In this document: in pieces, positions 27,365 to 36,700 of the stretch
How the letters are laid out: every line of letters begins with the position of its first letter
How positions within the stretch are numbered: position 1 is the first letter of the stretch
Assembly: GCA_964430245.1 (NCBI GenBank)
Contig: CAYSEW010000005.1
Location: forward strand, 1 to 64,000
Reading direction: 5' to 3'
Length of the DNA stretch: 64,000 nucleotides
From: CAYSEW01 sp964430245
Lineage (GTDB): Bacteria; Bacteroidota; Bacteroidia; Flavobacteriales_D; Parvicellaceae
Made by a program: the position numbers and the translations under genes
Notes under the pieces: generated by a model
The model's input: the letters and a program-made list of their open reading frames with translations, nothing else
Databases searched by the model: none
What the model was told of the DNA's origin: nothing

Positions 27365-28147
27365 CTAATTCTTAGCCATATCTTTCATAAGTGTTTTTTT
27401 ATCCATGGCTTTAGTGAAAGTATCTTTTAGCTCTTTAGGAATGGGTAAATAGATCCCGATCTGTGCAAAAGTTCCTCTTGCCATCTCATTTCCATGAGTT
27501 ACTCCTATGCGTACTGCTACCTTGTTATTTTTGATGTGATGAAAAGCAAATTGCTTTAAGATGTGTTTACCAAAATCTAAATCTTCAAAATATAAATGAT
27601 GAAATAGCTCATCAAGATCTTTTGGGTCCATTTTAGAAAGGTGTTGTTGTATGATTTTATCGTTCAATAGGGCTTCGAGTATATCGGATTTCTCAAAGAT
27701 GTCTAGTAGATTGGCTTTGTTATTAGTTTCCAAATTATAGGTTATATACTGTTTTCCATAACTAGGATGAGCGCCTCCACCAGAAGAATATTCATTTTCA
27801 TATGAAATATATGGCCCTACAATTGAAAGTAAATTGTTGTTTTGTTTATTGAAATAAAGATCACAATCATTAGTGTAATATTTATATAATTCTGGATCAG
27901 AAAATTTTAATTTCTCTACATCTTCTTTAGTAATATATTTTGTCTCAGTTATGTAGAATTCACTATCAATATCTTTATATAGTTCAGTTATTTTTTTTGT
28001 TTCAAAATCAATAATAAAAGCAGTATTGTCTGTGTATACAGAGGCTTTGTTTTTATAATAATAGCACTTGCTTGAAGATAATTGTTGAGCAAAAATATTA
28101 TTACTGAAAATGATTGAAATTAGAATGACTAAAATGTGAATTTTCAT
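27365..28147 (-). CDS. secreted DUF3298/RsiV-like protein
   Basis: The ATG at 28147 begins a signal peptide (MKIHILVILISIIFSNNIFA), preferred over an in-frame ATG 27 bases upstream. The central region GGGAHPSYGKQYITYNLET followed by NLLDIFEKSDILEALL, and a later HHIKNNKVAVRIGVTHGN, resembles the C-terminal domain of RsiV/PdaC-like secreted proteins (DUF3298), which bind peptidoglycan or lysozyme in Firmicutes. The N-terminal half has no clear match. No lipobox is present. The role is unknown. It lies 32 bases upstream of the DUF2490 gene on the same strand and 54 bases downstream of hutI. Confidence 0.6.
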   Translation of the reverse strand: MKIHILVILISIIFSNNIFAQQLSSSKCYYYKNKASVYTDNTAFIIDFETKKITELYKDIDSEFYITETKYITKEDVEKLKFSDPELYKYYTNDCDLYFNKQNNNLLSIVGPYISYENEYSSGGGAHPSYGKQYITYNLETNNKANLLDIFEKSDILEALLNDKIIQQHLSKMDPKDLDELFHHLYFEDLDFGKHILKQFAFHHIKNNKVAVRIGVTHGNEMARGTFAQIGIYLPIPKELKDTFTKAMDKKTLMKDMAKN

Positions 28148-28201
28148 TTTGGTTGGTCTTTTAGTTTCTATCATTTAATCAAATAATGTACCAGTTGTCA
28201 A

Positions 28202-29443
28202 TCAAATCCATTTTCCTTTAATCATTACTTTATGAATATGATCCTGTCCAAAAGAATAAGGAAGAAAACTGTAACCAGATATTTTATCTGTAACGATTAA
28301 GTTGGCTAATTTTCCTTTTGTAATACTTCCAGTCTGATCGGAGAGCTCCATTGCGTATGCACCATTGATAGTACCTGCATTAATAGCTGCTTCGGGAGTT
28401 ATATTCATTTTAATGCAAGCTAAAGAAGTTACTAGATTCATATTCCCATTTGGGCTAGATCCTGGATTGTAATCAGTAGCTAATGCAAAAGGAATATTGT
28501 TGTCTTGTAGTTTTCTTGCAGGTGCAAAAGGAATATTTATAAATAAAGAGCAGGATGGTAATAGGGTAGGAATAGTAGATTTATTTTTAAGGTCATTGAT
28601 GTCAATGTCTTCCATTACTTCCAGGTGATCAACAGAAATAGCATTGAATTCTAATGCTTTTTGAATTCCGCCTATACTTGTAAATTGATTTACATGTACC
28701 TTTGGTTTTAATCCATGCTTATATCCTTCTTCAAGTATTTGGTGCATGTCTTCCACAGAAAAGTAATTGGTTTCACAGAAAATATCTACATAATCTGCCA
28801 GGTTTTCTTCTGCAATATTGGGCATCATTTCATTGATGATAAGATCGAGATATCCTTGTTTGTTGTTTTTGTATTCAACAGGAAGGGCATGAGCTCCTAA
28901 AAAGGTAGATTTAATGGGTATAGAGTATTTTTCTTTTAATTGCTGAATAACTCTTAACATTTTCAGCTCATTTTTTATATTTAATCCATATCCACTTTTT
29001 ATTTCAATGGCACCAGTACCCATTTTCATAACATCTTCTAGTCTTTGAGCAGCTGATTCATATAATTCATCTGCTGAAGTGTGCTCCATTTTTTTAGCTG
29101 AATTTAAAATACCTCCACCACGAGCTGCAATTTCCTGATAGCTCAATCCATTGATCCTATCTACAAATTCCTGTTCTCTTGTGCCTCCAAATACCAGGTG
29201 GGTATGAGAATCGTTCCAGCATGGTAGCACACAATGACCTTTAAGATCTATAATATTTGTTGAATTAGTAGCTAGATCTAGCTCTTCCATTTTTCCATAA
29301 TCAACTATGGCCTCATCTTGGATTATTATGTATGCATTTTGAATACAATTCAATTGGTCCATTTTAACCACCTTTTTGATATTTGTATCCTGTATACCAA
29401 TGAGTTGGTGTATGTTAACTAGTGTTGAAATGTTAGTATTCAT
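28202..29443 (-). CDS. hutI: imidazolonepropionase
   Basis: HutI hydrolyses 4-imidazolone-5-propanoate to N-formimino-L-glutamate in histidine degradation. The 413-residue chain has the amidohydrolase metal motif HTHLVFGGTREQEF, AARGGGILNSAKK, EIKSGYGLNIKNELKMLRV, FLGAHALPVEYKN, and HVNQFTSIGG with later SVDHLEVM and ATDYNPGSSPNGNMNL. All fit HutI. There is no signal; it is cytosolic. The other pathway genes (hutH, hutU, hutG or formiminotransferase) are not in the window. It is divergent from the SiaC-like gene, with 105 bases between the starts. Confidence 0.95.
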   Translation of the reverse strand: MNTNISTLVNIHQLIGIQDTNIKKVVKMDQLNCIQNAYIIIQDEAIVDYGKMEELDLATNSTNIIDLKGHCVLPCWNDSHTHLVFGGTREQEFVDRINGLSYQEIAARGGGILNSAKKMEHTSADELYESAAQRLEDVMKMGTGAIEIKSGYGLNIKNELKMLRVIQQLKEKYSIPIKSTFLGAHALPVEYKNNKQGYLDLIINEMMPNIAEENLADYVDIFCETNYFSVEDMHQILEEGYKHGLKPKVHVNQFTSIGGIQKALEFNAISVDHLEVMEDIDINDLKNKSTIPTLLPSCSLFINIPFAPARKLQDNNIPFALATDYNPGSSPNGNMNLVTSLACIKMNITPEAAINAGTINGAYAMELSDQTGSITKGKLANLIVTDKISGYSFLPYSFGQDHIHKVMIKGKWI

Positions 29444-29548
29444 ATATTTACAATTAGAAAAGCCAAATTAATAAAAGTAATTTTTATGCTTGAAAGTATT
29501 AAAATTGAGATATAAAAAGTAAATTAGTGCCTTAATTTTATCGAATCA

Positions 29549-29923
29549 ATGGAAGATATTTTAATAGAACGCACCAATAAGACTCCTGAAGTTCATTTTA
29601 ATTATGATAAGGGTGAATTATTTTTAGGTGGAATATCTATACCAGAAAATACGGTAGACTTTTACCATAAGCTGATGTACTGGATTACCCAGTACTCTAG
29701 AGAGCCAAAGTCAAAAACAAGCGTTATTGTAAAGTTTGAATATTTTAACACAAGTACATCTGTAGTTTTGTTAAATATATTTAGAATGTTGTCTGATACA
29801 AAAACAGAACTAGAGATCAATTGGTATTATGAGGAAGATGATACTGAAATGTTAGAAGTTGGTAATGATTATGAAAGAATGCTAGACATTAACTTTAATT
29901 TGATAGCAATCGATTCATTTTAG
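29549..29923 (+). CDS. SiaC-family regulatory phosphoprotein (DUF1987)
   Basis: The 124-residue protein is a DUF1987/SiaC member: TPEVHFNYDKGELFLGGIS, then FEYFNTSTSVVLLNIFRML, and an acidic end WYYEEDDTEMLEVG. In Pseudomonas, SiaC is phosphorylated on Thr68 by kinase SiaB and dephosphorylated by the PP2C-like SiaA, and controls a diguanylate cyclase. Here Thr68 falls in the matching EYFNTSTS loop. No SiaB-like kinase is in the window, but a membrane receptor with a SpoIIE phosphatase ends the same gene block at 39856. It starts a six-gene plus-strand run; the next gene begins 27 bases after its stop. A TAATTTTA near-consensus -7 box lies just upstream. Confidence 0.88.
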   Translation: MEDILIERTNKTPEVHFNYDKGELFLGGISIPENTVDFYHKLMYWITQYSREPKSKTSVIVKFEYFNTSTSVVLLNIFRMLSDTKTELEINWYYEEDDTEMLEVGNDYERMLDINFNLIAIDSF

Positions 29924-29950
29924 CTTTCTTTTTCATTAAATTTGTCAGGC

Positions 29951-32900
29951 ATGAAGTTTTCTTATACATGGCTGTTTTATATTCTAATTCTTTTTAATTC
30001 ACAGCAATTATATTCTCAATATAATAGTATATGGTTAGAAAGTATTGAAGGGGTTTCCAATCAATTGGTAAATGATATTGTATATGATCCAAGTAATGAA
30101 AAGGTTTATGTAGTTGGTCAATTTGAAGGTGATATTTCTGCTTCATTTCCTAATGGGTCAAATACTTCAGATTTTGCTAATCCTCCATTGGGTCAAAATG
30201 GATTTTTAGCTCAATATGACACGGCAGGAACTTTAGGTTGGGCTTTATGGATTGGGGGAGCTGGTGATGACAGGATTTCTTCAATTGATATAGGTGAATC
30301 TGGTAGTTTATATATATGTGGTAACTTTAACTCTTTAGCTATTTTTTCTGATATTGGAGGTGGTGTAACAGCTACTACTACCAGCTTTGGTGGTCAAGAT
30401 GCATTTGAAGCTAAATACTCATCTTCTGGTATATTGCAATGGCTTCATGAAGATGGAGGTGCTGGTGATGATTATTGTTTATCTGTAGCAGTTGATACTA
30501 ATTTTAGCCAGGTTTATTTTTTGGGACAATTCGAATTAGATCCAGAAATAGGTGGTTTTAATATTGGTAATATTTCAAATACTACTATTGAATCGTTTGT
30601 TTTGTCTAGAAATTTATCAGGTTCTGCACAGTGGATTACTGAAACCGAAGGAATAGATGGAGATAATACTTTAGTTGATATTAAATTAGACTCAGATTCA
30701 GTTTATATTGGAGGTACTTTTAATTGTAGCTCTTTACAATTTAAAGATTATTTAGGTAATTATTTTCCAATTTTATCCAATATTGATAATAACAATGAAA
30801 TTGTATTAGCAAGTCTATCTCAGACTTCTGGAGATTTGAATTGGCAAGCTCAAATTAAGAATAATTCAAATGATATTTTAGGGGGACTTTTATATTTAAA
30901 TAATTCTTTATACTTAACTGGTGCTTTATCTTCAAATGCTGAATTTCCTATGTTTGGTAATGTCTCAACTACAAGTGGATTAAATATGTTTTTATCTAAG
31001 CACAATGCTATAAATGGCGCTACAGATTGGGTAATAGTTGAGACACCTGTTGGAAACTCCAATTCAATTGGATTTAATTTAGGTTTTGATAGTGTAAATA
31101 TTGCTGTAATTGGGACCAATGATGGCACCATTAGATTTGATGGAAATTCAGCAAATGACCTAGTCGCAAATGGAGTAGATGGGTTTATTGCATTTTATGA
31201 TCCAGTAAGTGGAAGCTTTTTTCAACGTAAAGGAATTACAAGTCCAGGAACTGTGAAAACAAGTGCTATAAGTACTAATGGTATTGAACAATATTTCTTT
31301 GGAGGAGGTGCTCAGCAAGCAATTACTGTGGATACTATATCTTTACCATTTTCCTATTCAAATAATGGATATTTTGGAAGATTAGCGCTAACCTCACCTT
31401 GTAATACTAATTTTCAATATGGATCAAACATATATTGTATGTCAGACTCCAATCAATTTCCTGCTATTATGGGTCAATCTGGTGGTGTTTTTTCATCAGA
31501 TTTAGCTAGTTTATATTTTGTAGATTCTTTAACAGGAGAAATTGCTATAGATAGCTCTTCTGATAATTCATATGAGGTTTATTACACTTTAGGAGCTTGT
31601 GAAGATACATTTCAATTAGAAATCATAGATGCAGCATTCACTTATTCAGATACTTCTTTTTGTAATAGTGCTTCAAATGATACTGCAGTTGTACTAGGAA
31701 ATTACAATGGTGCATTTACTTCAAATTCACCTGATTTAGCTTTAGATAATTTGGAAGGAATAATTGATTTTGGATTGTCTCTAAATCAAGCATATTCAGT
31801 AATTCATACAACTTCACAAGGATGTTCAGATACTTTTAACCTTGAAATTATCAGTGCTGCAATTTCTTATTCGGATACACTTTACTGCAGTGGTGAGCCT
31901 AACGATTCAGCCATTATTTTAGGAAACAATAATGGTGTTTTTTCAAGTAGTCCTGCAATATCATTTATTAATACAAATACTGGAGAGATCGATTTTGCAA
32001 ATTCAAATTCATTGCCATATGTTATTACTTATTTAGTTAATGGCTGTACTGATAATTTTGATTTAGAAATTGTAAATTCTGATATTGAATATTTAGATTC
32101 ATTGTATTGCATGGGAGAACCAAATGACTCTGCAATTATCAATGGAAATACAAATTCAAATGCTTTCTTCTATAGTATTCCATTAGACCCATATATAGAC
32201 CCTTCGATTGGGCTGATCAATTTTGATAGCGTTGTTCCTCAGCAATATTCAATTATTTATAATGTAAGCGGATGCTTAGACACCTTTGATTTGGAGGTAG
32301 AAAGTGCAGAAATATTATATTCAAATTCTATTTATTGCAAAGGCAGTCCTGATGATTCAGCAATTATTTTAGGTGCTAGCAATGGTGCGTTTTCAAGTTT
32401 ATCATCAAATATTCATATGGACACACTTAGTGGTTTAATCAACTTTGATAGTACAACAATAGGGAATTATTCTATTGTTTATGAAACCCCAAATCAATGT
32501 AGAGACACATTTGAAATCCAATTGGCTTCAGCTCATTTTAATTATACTGATTCTATTTATTGTGGTTATTCTAATAATGATACTGCAGTTATTTTAGGAA
32601 ATTCATCAGGTGTATTTAGTTCAATTCCATCTGGTTTGTCTGTTAGTAACCAAACTGGAGAGATTGATTTCTCTAATTCATTAGATAACTCTTATTGGGT
32701 TTATTATGAAGTTTTAAGTACCTGTATTGACTCATTTCCAATAGAAGTTATTGATCTTTTAACTAATGCGGGAATGGATTCTTCTGTTTGTGGATTTACA
32801 TATCAACTAATGGGTCAACCCAATTCAAATGCTAGCTATTCATGGATATCTTTTGAGGGTCTTGATCTTTCTTCTGATACAGTTATTAACCCTCAAGTTA

Positions 32901-33493
32901 CTGCTATTAATGATGGGGCTTATTCATTTGAGCTTACATTAACAGAAAGACAATGTGTAGCAGTTGATACGGTTGTGATCAACTTTTTTGATTATGTAAC
33001 AGTTGACCCTGGTCCAGATCAATATATAGATCAATCTACTGCTAATTTATCTGCAACTTCCAATAATGGAACTATTTTCTATTGGGAAAACTTAAGCATG
33101 TTGGGTACTATTTTAGAGCCAGATTCTATGACTACTGGATTGATAAACCTAGTTTCTGGTGATTATTTATTTGCTGTTACTGCTTCAAATGGTGTTTGTC
33201 CATCTGTTTATGAAGAAGTTACCTATTTTGTTGATTGGATCTTTATTCCTAGTGGATTCTCTCCAAATGGCGATGGGATCAATGATTTGTTTTTAGTAGA
33301 AGGGGCAAGACTGAATGTAGATTTTGAAATGCAGATAGTCAATAGGTGGGGTGAGCTGGTGTTTGCAACATCAGATATTTTTACTGGTTGGGATGGGACT
33401 ATCAATAGTGGGTGGGCTCCAGTTGATACTTATTTTTATTTTATAAGAGTTGCAGATACTAACTATAAAGGATATATAGAGCTTAAAAGATGA
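29951..33493 (+). CDS. large T9SS type-B sorted adhesin-like protein
   Basis: The ATG at 29951 starts a signal peptide (MKFSYTWLFYILILFNSQQLYS); an in-frame TTG nine bases earlier is rejected. Residues of about 25-480 are SBBP-type propeller repeats (GWALWIGGAGDDRISSI, VDTNFSQVYFLGQF). Residues of about 480-935 are six copies of a ~75-residue unit with YCxxxxNDSAIILGNNNG, FSS, and a C-D-F-E-I end with two Cys, probably one disulfide each. A PKD/Ig-like region follows, then a gliding-motility-associated (type-B) sorting domain: IPSGFSPNGDGINDLFLVEG, NRWGELVF, GWDG, PVDTYFYFIRV. Cargo of this type is exported by T9SS with a PorP/SprF partner. That partner is the next gene, overlapping in an ATGA. 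Confidence 0.9.
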   Translation: MKFSYTWLFYILILFNSQQLYSQYNSIWLESIEGVSNQLVNDIVYDPSNEKVYVVGQFEGDISASFPNGSNTSDFANPPLGQNGFLAQYDTAGTLGWALWIGGAGDDRISSIDIGESGSLYICGNFNSLAIFSDIGGGVTATTTSFGGQDAFEAKYSSSGILQWLHEDGGAGDDYCLSVAVDTNFSQVYFLGQFELDPEIGGFNIGNISNTTIESFVLSRNLSGSAQWITETEGIDGDNTLVDIKLDSDSVYIGGTFNCSSLQFKDYLGNYFPILSNIDNNNEIVLASLSQTSGDLNWQAQIKNNSNDILGGLLYLNNSLYLTGALSSNAEFPMFGNVSTTSGLNMFLSKHNAINGATDWVIVETPVGNSNSIGFNLGFDSVNIAVIGTNDGTIRFDGNSANDLVANGVDGFIAFYDPVSGSFFQRKGITSPGTVKTSAISTNGIEQYFFGGGAQQAITVDTISLPFSYSNNGYFGRLALTSPCNTNFQYGSNIYCMSDSNQFPAIMGQSGGVFSSDLASLYFVDSLTGEIAIDSSSDNSYEVYYTLGACEDTFQLEIIDAAFTYSDTSFCNSASNDTAVVLGNYNGAFTSNSPDLALDNLEGIIDFGLSLNQAYSVIHTTSQGCSDTFNLEIISAAISYSDTLYCSGEPNDSAIILGNNNGVFSSSPAISFINTNTGEIDFANSNSLPYVITYLVNGCTDNFDLEIVNSDIEYLDSLYCMGEPNDSAIINGNTNSNAFFYSIPLDPYIDPSIGLINFDSVVPQQYSIIYNVSGCLDTFDLEVESAEILYSNSIYCKGSPDDSAIILGASNGAFSSLSSNIHMDTLSGLINFDSTTIGNYSIVYETPNQCRDTFEIQLASAHFNYTDSIYCGYSNNDTAVILGNSSGVFSSIPSGLSVSNQTGEIDFSNSLDNSYWVYYEVLSTCIDSFPIEVIDLLTNAGMDSSVCGFTYQLMGQPNSNASYSWISFEGLDLSSDTVINPQVTAINDGAYSFELTLTERQCVAVDTVVINFFDYVTVDPGPDQYIDQSTANLSATSNNGTIFYWENLSMLGTILEPDSMTTGLINLVSGDYLFAVTASNGVCPSVYEEVTYFVDWIFIPSGFSPNGDGINDLFLVEGARLNVDFEMQIVNRWGELVFATSDIFTGWDGTINSGWAPVDTYFYFIRVADTNYKGYIELKR

Positions 33494-34365
33494 TGAGATT
33501 TATCTTCATATTATTTTTAATTGTAATGAATGGTCAATTACAAGCTCAGTTTGTACCTGGTTTTACGGCATTTATGGAGACAGATATGGTTTATAATCCA
33601 TCAGTATGTGGAAATAAAGACTATCTATCATCTGTTATGGGCTACAGATATCAATGGACTGGAGTTGATGGAGCACCACAATACCTGATTTTTAATACAA
33701 GTCTTCCTACTAAGAACAAAGGTGTAGGAATGGGTATTAATTTTTTAAATGAGTCTATAGGGCCTAATAGAAATAATTTGATCACAGGAAACTTTTCTTA
33801 CAAGCTATTGCTTTCTCAAGGTGTATTGTCTATGGGTTTATCAGGTGGGATTAAAAACACAAATTATAGAAGTGATTTAGTAGTAGTTTCAGACCCATCA
33901 GACCCTGCTTTTTCTACAGGTAATGTAAGTCAGTTTTCTCCATATTTTGGATTTGGGGCATCCTATATTATTAATAATTTATTTTTTGGTATAGCTGTTG
34001 CAGATATAACCAATCAAAGTTTTACTGAAGATCTTACACTTTCATTTAATTACAAATATCAACTTAATAACGAACTTATTTTGACATCTTACGTTTTTTA
34101 TAAGAACGGGCTTTCAAAGATCAGTCAGATGGAAATGGGTTGTGCTTTGGATTATAAGAAAAAAGCTGGTTTATATTTGGGGTTTAGAACCAATCAAGAC
34201 GTCTTAATAGGGTTGAGATTAGGCTTAACAAAACAGTTATTTTTGTTTTATTGCTATGATTATATAACAAAATATTATAGTGGTTTTACAGGGGGCTCAC
34301 ATGAATTTATTTTAAGATATAATTTAATTGAAGAAAAACAGGCAAATAATCCACGTGACTTTTAG
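33490..34365 (+). CDS. PorP/SprF-family T9SS membrane protein
   Basis: A signal peptide (MMRFIFILFLIVMNGQLQA) is followed by the family's barrel region: FMETDMVYNPSVCGN, SVMGYRYQWTGVDGAPQYL, KGVGMGINFLNESIGPNRN, GNFSYKLLL and a late HEFILRYN. PorP/SprF proteins sit in the outer membrane. The family is needed for surface display of type-B T9SS cargo such as SprB. The start overlaps the adhesin gene stop by four bases (ATGA), so cargo and partner are translationally coupled. A second ATG three bases on is an equally possible start. The family call is firm; the cargo pairing is inferred. Confidence 0.93.
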   Translation: MMRFIFILFLIVMNGQLQAQFVPGFTAFMETDMVYNPSVCGNKDYLSSVMGYRYQWTGVDGAPQYLIFNTSLPTKNKGVGMGINFLNESIGPNRNNLITGNFSYKLLLSQGVLSMGLSGGIKNTNYRSDLVVVSDPSDPAFSTGNVSQFSPYFGFGASYIINNLFFGIAVADITNQSFTEDLTLSFNYKYQLNNELILTSYVFYKNGLSKISQMEMGCALDYKKKAGLYLGFRTNQDVLIGLRLGLTKQLFLFYCYDYITKYYSGFTGGSHEFILRYNLIEEKQANNPRDF

Positions 34366-35689
34366 CTTAATAATGCTGATGCCGTTTGGCTTATTATCTC
34401 AAGAAAATTATAAATTGAAAGCACTAAAGTTAGGAGGAGGAACGAACCGTGAAAATGTGTTTGGTCCTTTTGTTAGTGGTGAATATTTATATTACAGTAG
34501 TGATAAGAAAACGAAATCTGCTAAATCAATAGTAAATGAAGATGGGTCTAGTTTTACTGACATCTACAGAGTTAAAATAAAAAAGAATAAGCTTTCTGGA
34601 AGAAAACAGCACCTTAATAATGCAATAAATTCTGTAATGAATGATGGCTTTGTTCACATCACTAAGGATAACTCGTTGCTCTATTTTAACAGAAATATGA
34701 ATAATGAAGATGATGAATCTAAATCTGGAATTTTCTATTCGAAGAATATTAATGATACTTTATGTGCTGCTATACCTTTTAAACATAATAATATATCCTA
34801 TAATGTTGTACATCCTTCTATAAGTGAAGATGAAAGCTTAATGATATTCGCCAGTGATATGCCAGGAGGTAAAGGTCTTTCAGATTTGTATTATTGTGAA
34901 TACATTAATGGAGAATGGTCAGAGCCAAAAAATATAGGATCTCAAATTAATACAGAATTTAGAGAGTCTACTCCCTATTTATATAAAAATCAATTGTTTT
35001 TTAATTCTGATAGGCCTGGTGGAATTGGAGAGAAAGACCTTTATGTTTCTAATCGTTCAAAAGATGGGTGGACTCAACCAAAGAACTTAGGGGAACCCAT
35101 TAATTCTCCTAAAGATGATTTTTCTATCTTTTTATTAGATGGGTTGCAAGAAGGTTATTTTTCTACTAATAGAAAAACATCTCTGGATCATATCATCTAT
35201 TTTAACTCACAGCTTCCAAGAGTAGATACGTTTCATGAAATAGAACCTAATTTTTGTTTTATTTTCAATGATGAAGAATATGAAACTAGTAATGATATTG
35301 AGCTTGTTTGGGATATGGGGAACGGAATAATTAAAAAAGGAAATAATTTTGAGTATTGTTTTGATGAAATAGGTGCTTATTCAATGTCTTTGAATATTAT
35401 AGATCATTCTTTAGAACAAGAATATAAAAATATTCATCAACAGGATATAGAGATATTAACTGACGATAAACCTTATATTGTACATGAAATTCAAGACAGT
35501 AAACATGTTTTTTACGGTGATGCTAGTACATGTATTACTATTTATGATAAATACTATTGGATTATTGACGGTAATTTACGATTTGAAAAACAAATTGTAG
35601 TTGAAGGTGCAAATCATGAAATTAAATATGTTTCATGGAATGAAGCTGATCCAGAAAAGGTTGTAGGTGTAATTAAAAAATATGATTAA
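34328..35689 (+). CDS. PD40-type (WD40-like) propeller protein, T9SS-associated
   Basis: The start is a TTG at 34328, inside the last 38 bases of the PorP/SprF gene. It is chosen because it gives a proper signal peptide (MKKNRQIIHVTFSLIMLM, cut after LLS). Later ATGs would cut it away. Residues of about 45-310 carry PD40 repeats: HPSISEDESLMIFASDMPGG, LSDLYYCEYINGEWSEPKNI, STPYLYKNQLFFNSDRPGG, EKDLYVSNRSKDGWTQPKNL. The C-terminal part has PKD-like turns (DMGNGIIKKGNNF, DEIGAYSMSLNI). Relatives in T9SS loci (PorE-like) end in an OmpA peptidoglycan-binding domain; this one has none that I can see, so anchoring is unclear. Confidence 0.85.
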   Translation: MKKNRQIIHVTFSLIMLMPFGLLSQENYKLKALKLGGGTNRENVFGPFVSGEYLYYSSDKKTKSAKSIVNEDGSSFTDIYRVKIKKNKLSGRKQHLNNAINSVMNDGFVHITKDNSLLYFNRNMNNEDDESKSGIFYSKNINDTLCAAIPFKHNNISYNVVHPSISEDESLMIFASDMPGGKGLSDLYYCEYINGEWSEPKNIGSQINTEFRESTPYLYKNQLFFNSDRPGGIGEKDLYVSNRSKDGWTQPKNLGEPINSPKDDFSIFLLDGLQEGYFSTNRKTSLDHIIYFNSQLPRVDTFHEIEPNFCFIFNDEEYETSNDIELVWDMGNGIIKKGNNFEYCFDEIGAYSMSLNIIDHSLEQEYKNIHQQDIEILTDDKPYIVHEIQDSKHVFYGDASTCITIYDKYYWIIDGNLRFEKQIVVEGANHEIKYVSWNEADPEKVVGVIKKYD

Positions 35690-35709
35690 TATTTTGTAAA
35701 TTAATTGTT

Positions 35710-36684
35710 ATGAAAATATGGGTATTCGTATTTTTTTCATTTAGCTATTTGTATTTATTAGCGCAACCTGTGCCTGCTAAGGAAGAAAATATTCCTTTTC
35801 TTGTTACATTTAGTAAAAAGGCAAGCTCATCATATGGTGATGACGATCATTCTCAAACTTTTTTCTTTACTATACCAAAAGATTATAAAAAGCCATTTTA
35901 TATAAGAGTATTTGATCCTGAAATTGGTGGAGAATACGATGAGTTAAATAATGGGTCTAATAAAAAGTTCAATTCTTTTACAAGTTTTACACTATATGGT
36001 GGTAGTGGATGTATTTCCGAAAAGGATGCTACTGGAGTTGACCCTGTTGGTAACTATAAAAGTGGTAATGTGATAGTTTCCTATTCTTTTGGCGAAGATC
36101 AATCTTTAGATGGAAAATGGTTTGCTATGGGGCCTTTTAATCCTTCTGAAGGTGAATATTCTGAGCAATATTATGGATATGTTTTTAAATTAATTGCTGA
36201 AGGATTAGAAGGTGACGATGGTAATCTATATAGGTATTTTTTAAGCGCTTCAGCTACTAATAATATTCCTGTAAATGGAGGAAATGCTTTTACATTTGAA
36301 TATTCATTTCGATTGCCAGTAAATATAAATGAGATCTGTCATATTTATCCTTTTGTAGATAACAAGGTTGTGTCTGTTAAACAAACCAATTTTGACTGGG
36401 ACCATGGAGGAGCGATTAAATTATATTCTGTATCTACTTTTGCAAAAAATTTGGCAGTTTCTGGTGATGGTGAAAAAGCTGAAAGTGTTTATTATGTAAA
36501 AAAATCAGAAAAGGGAACATCACTTGATATACAATTTCAAGCAGATGAAGCATCTAATATATCTAACAATAATGTAGTATTTTATATTACCAATCAATAT
36601 GGCGAAACATTGCCTTTTTTCTCTGTTCCAATTGGGGGTGTTCCTAAGTATAAAGGTAATGTAGTAATTGTGCCATCAAGATAA
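35710..36684 (+). CDS. secreted protein of unknown function in the SiaC/PorP block
   Basis: This is a 324-residue protein I do not recognise. The signal peptide is MKIWVFVFFSFSYLYLLA, cut before QPVPAK. The rest is beta-rich and has no Cys pattern except one at GGSGCIS and one at EICHI. Segments such as YKKPFYIRVFDPEIGGEYD, FTSFTLYGGSGCI and EYSEQYYGYVFKLIAEGLEG look like a jelly-roll-like secreted domain, and the end PKYKGNVVIVPSR lacks a T9SS sorting domain. It begins 20 bases after the propeller gene and ends 16 bases before the receptor-phosphatase gene, so it belongs to the same transcript. It may be an envelope accessory of the receptor. Confidence 0.7.
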   Translation: MKIWVFVFFSFSYLYLLAQPVPAKEENIPFLVTFSKKASSSYGDDDHSQTFFFTIPKDYKKPFYIRVFDPEIGGEYDELNNGSNKKFNSFTSFTLYGGSGCISEKDATGVDPVGNYKSGNVIVSYSFGEDQSLDGKWFAMGPFNPSEGEYSEQYYGYVFKLIAEGLEGDDGNLYRYFLSASATNNIPVNGGNAFTFEYSFRLPVNINEICHIYPFVDNKVVSVKQTNFDWDHGGAIKLYSVSTFAKNLAVSGDGEKAESVYYVKKSEKGTSLDIQFQADEASNISNNNVVFYITNQYGETLPFFSVPIGGVPKYKGNVVIVPSR

Positions 36685-36700
36685 AACTAGATATAGGAAT

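Noticed and set aside
30850..31131. Minus-strand open frame within the adhesin gene
   Set aside because: It is a shadow of the plus-strand coding frame, with no start context or family signal.
34328..35689. PorE orthologue
   Set aside because: The PD40 part fits, but I see no OmpA-type peptidoglycan-binding domain at the C terminus, so I kept a general name.
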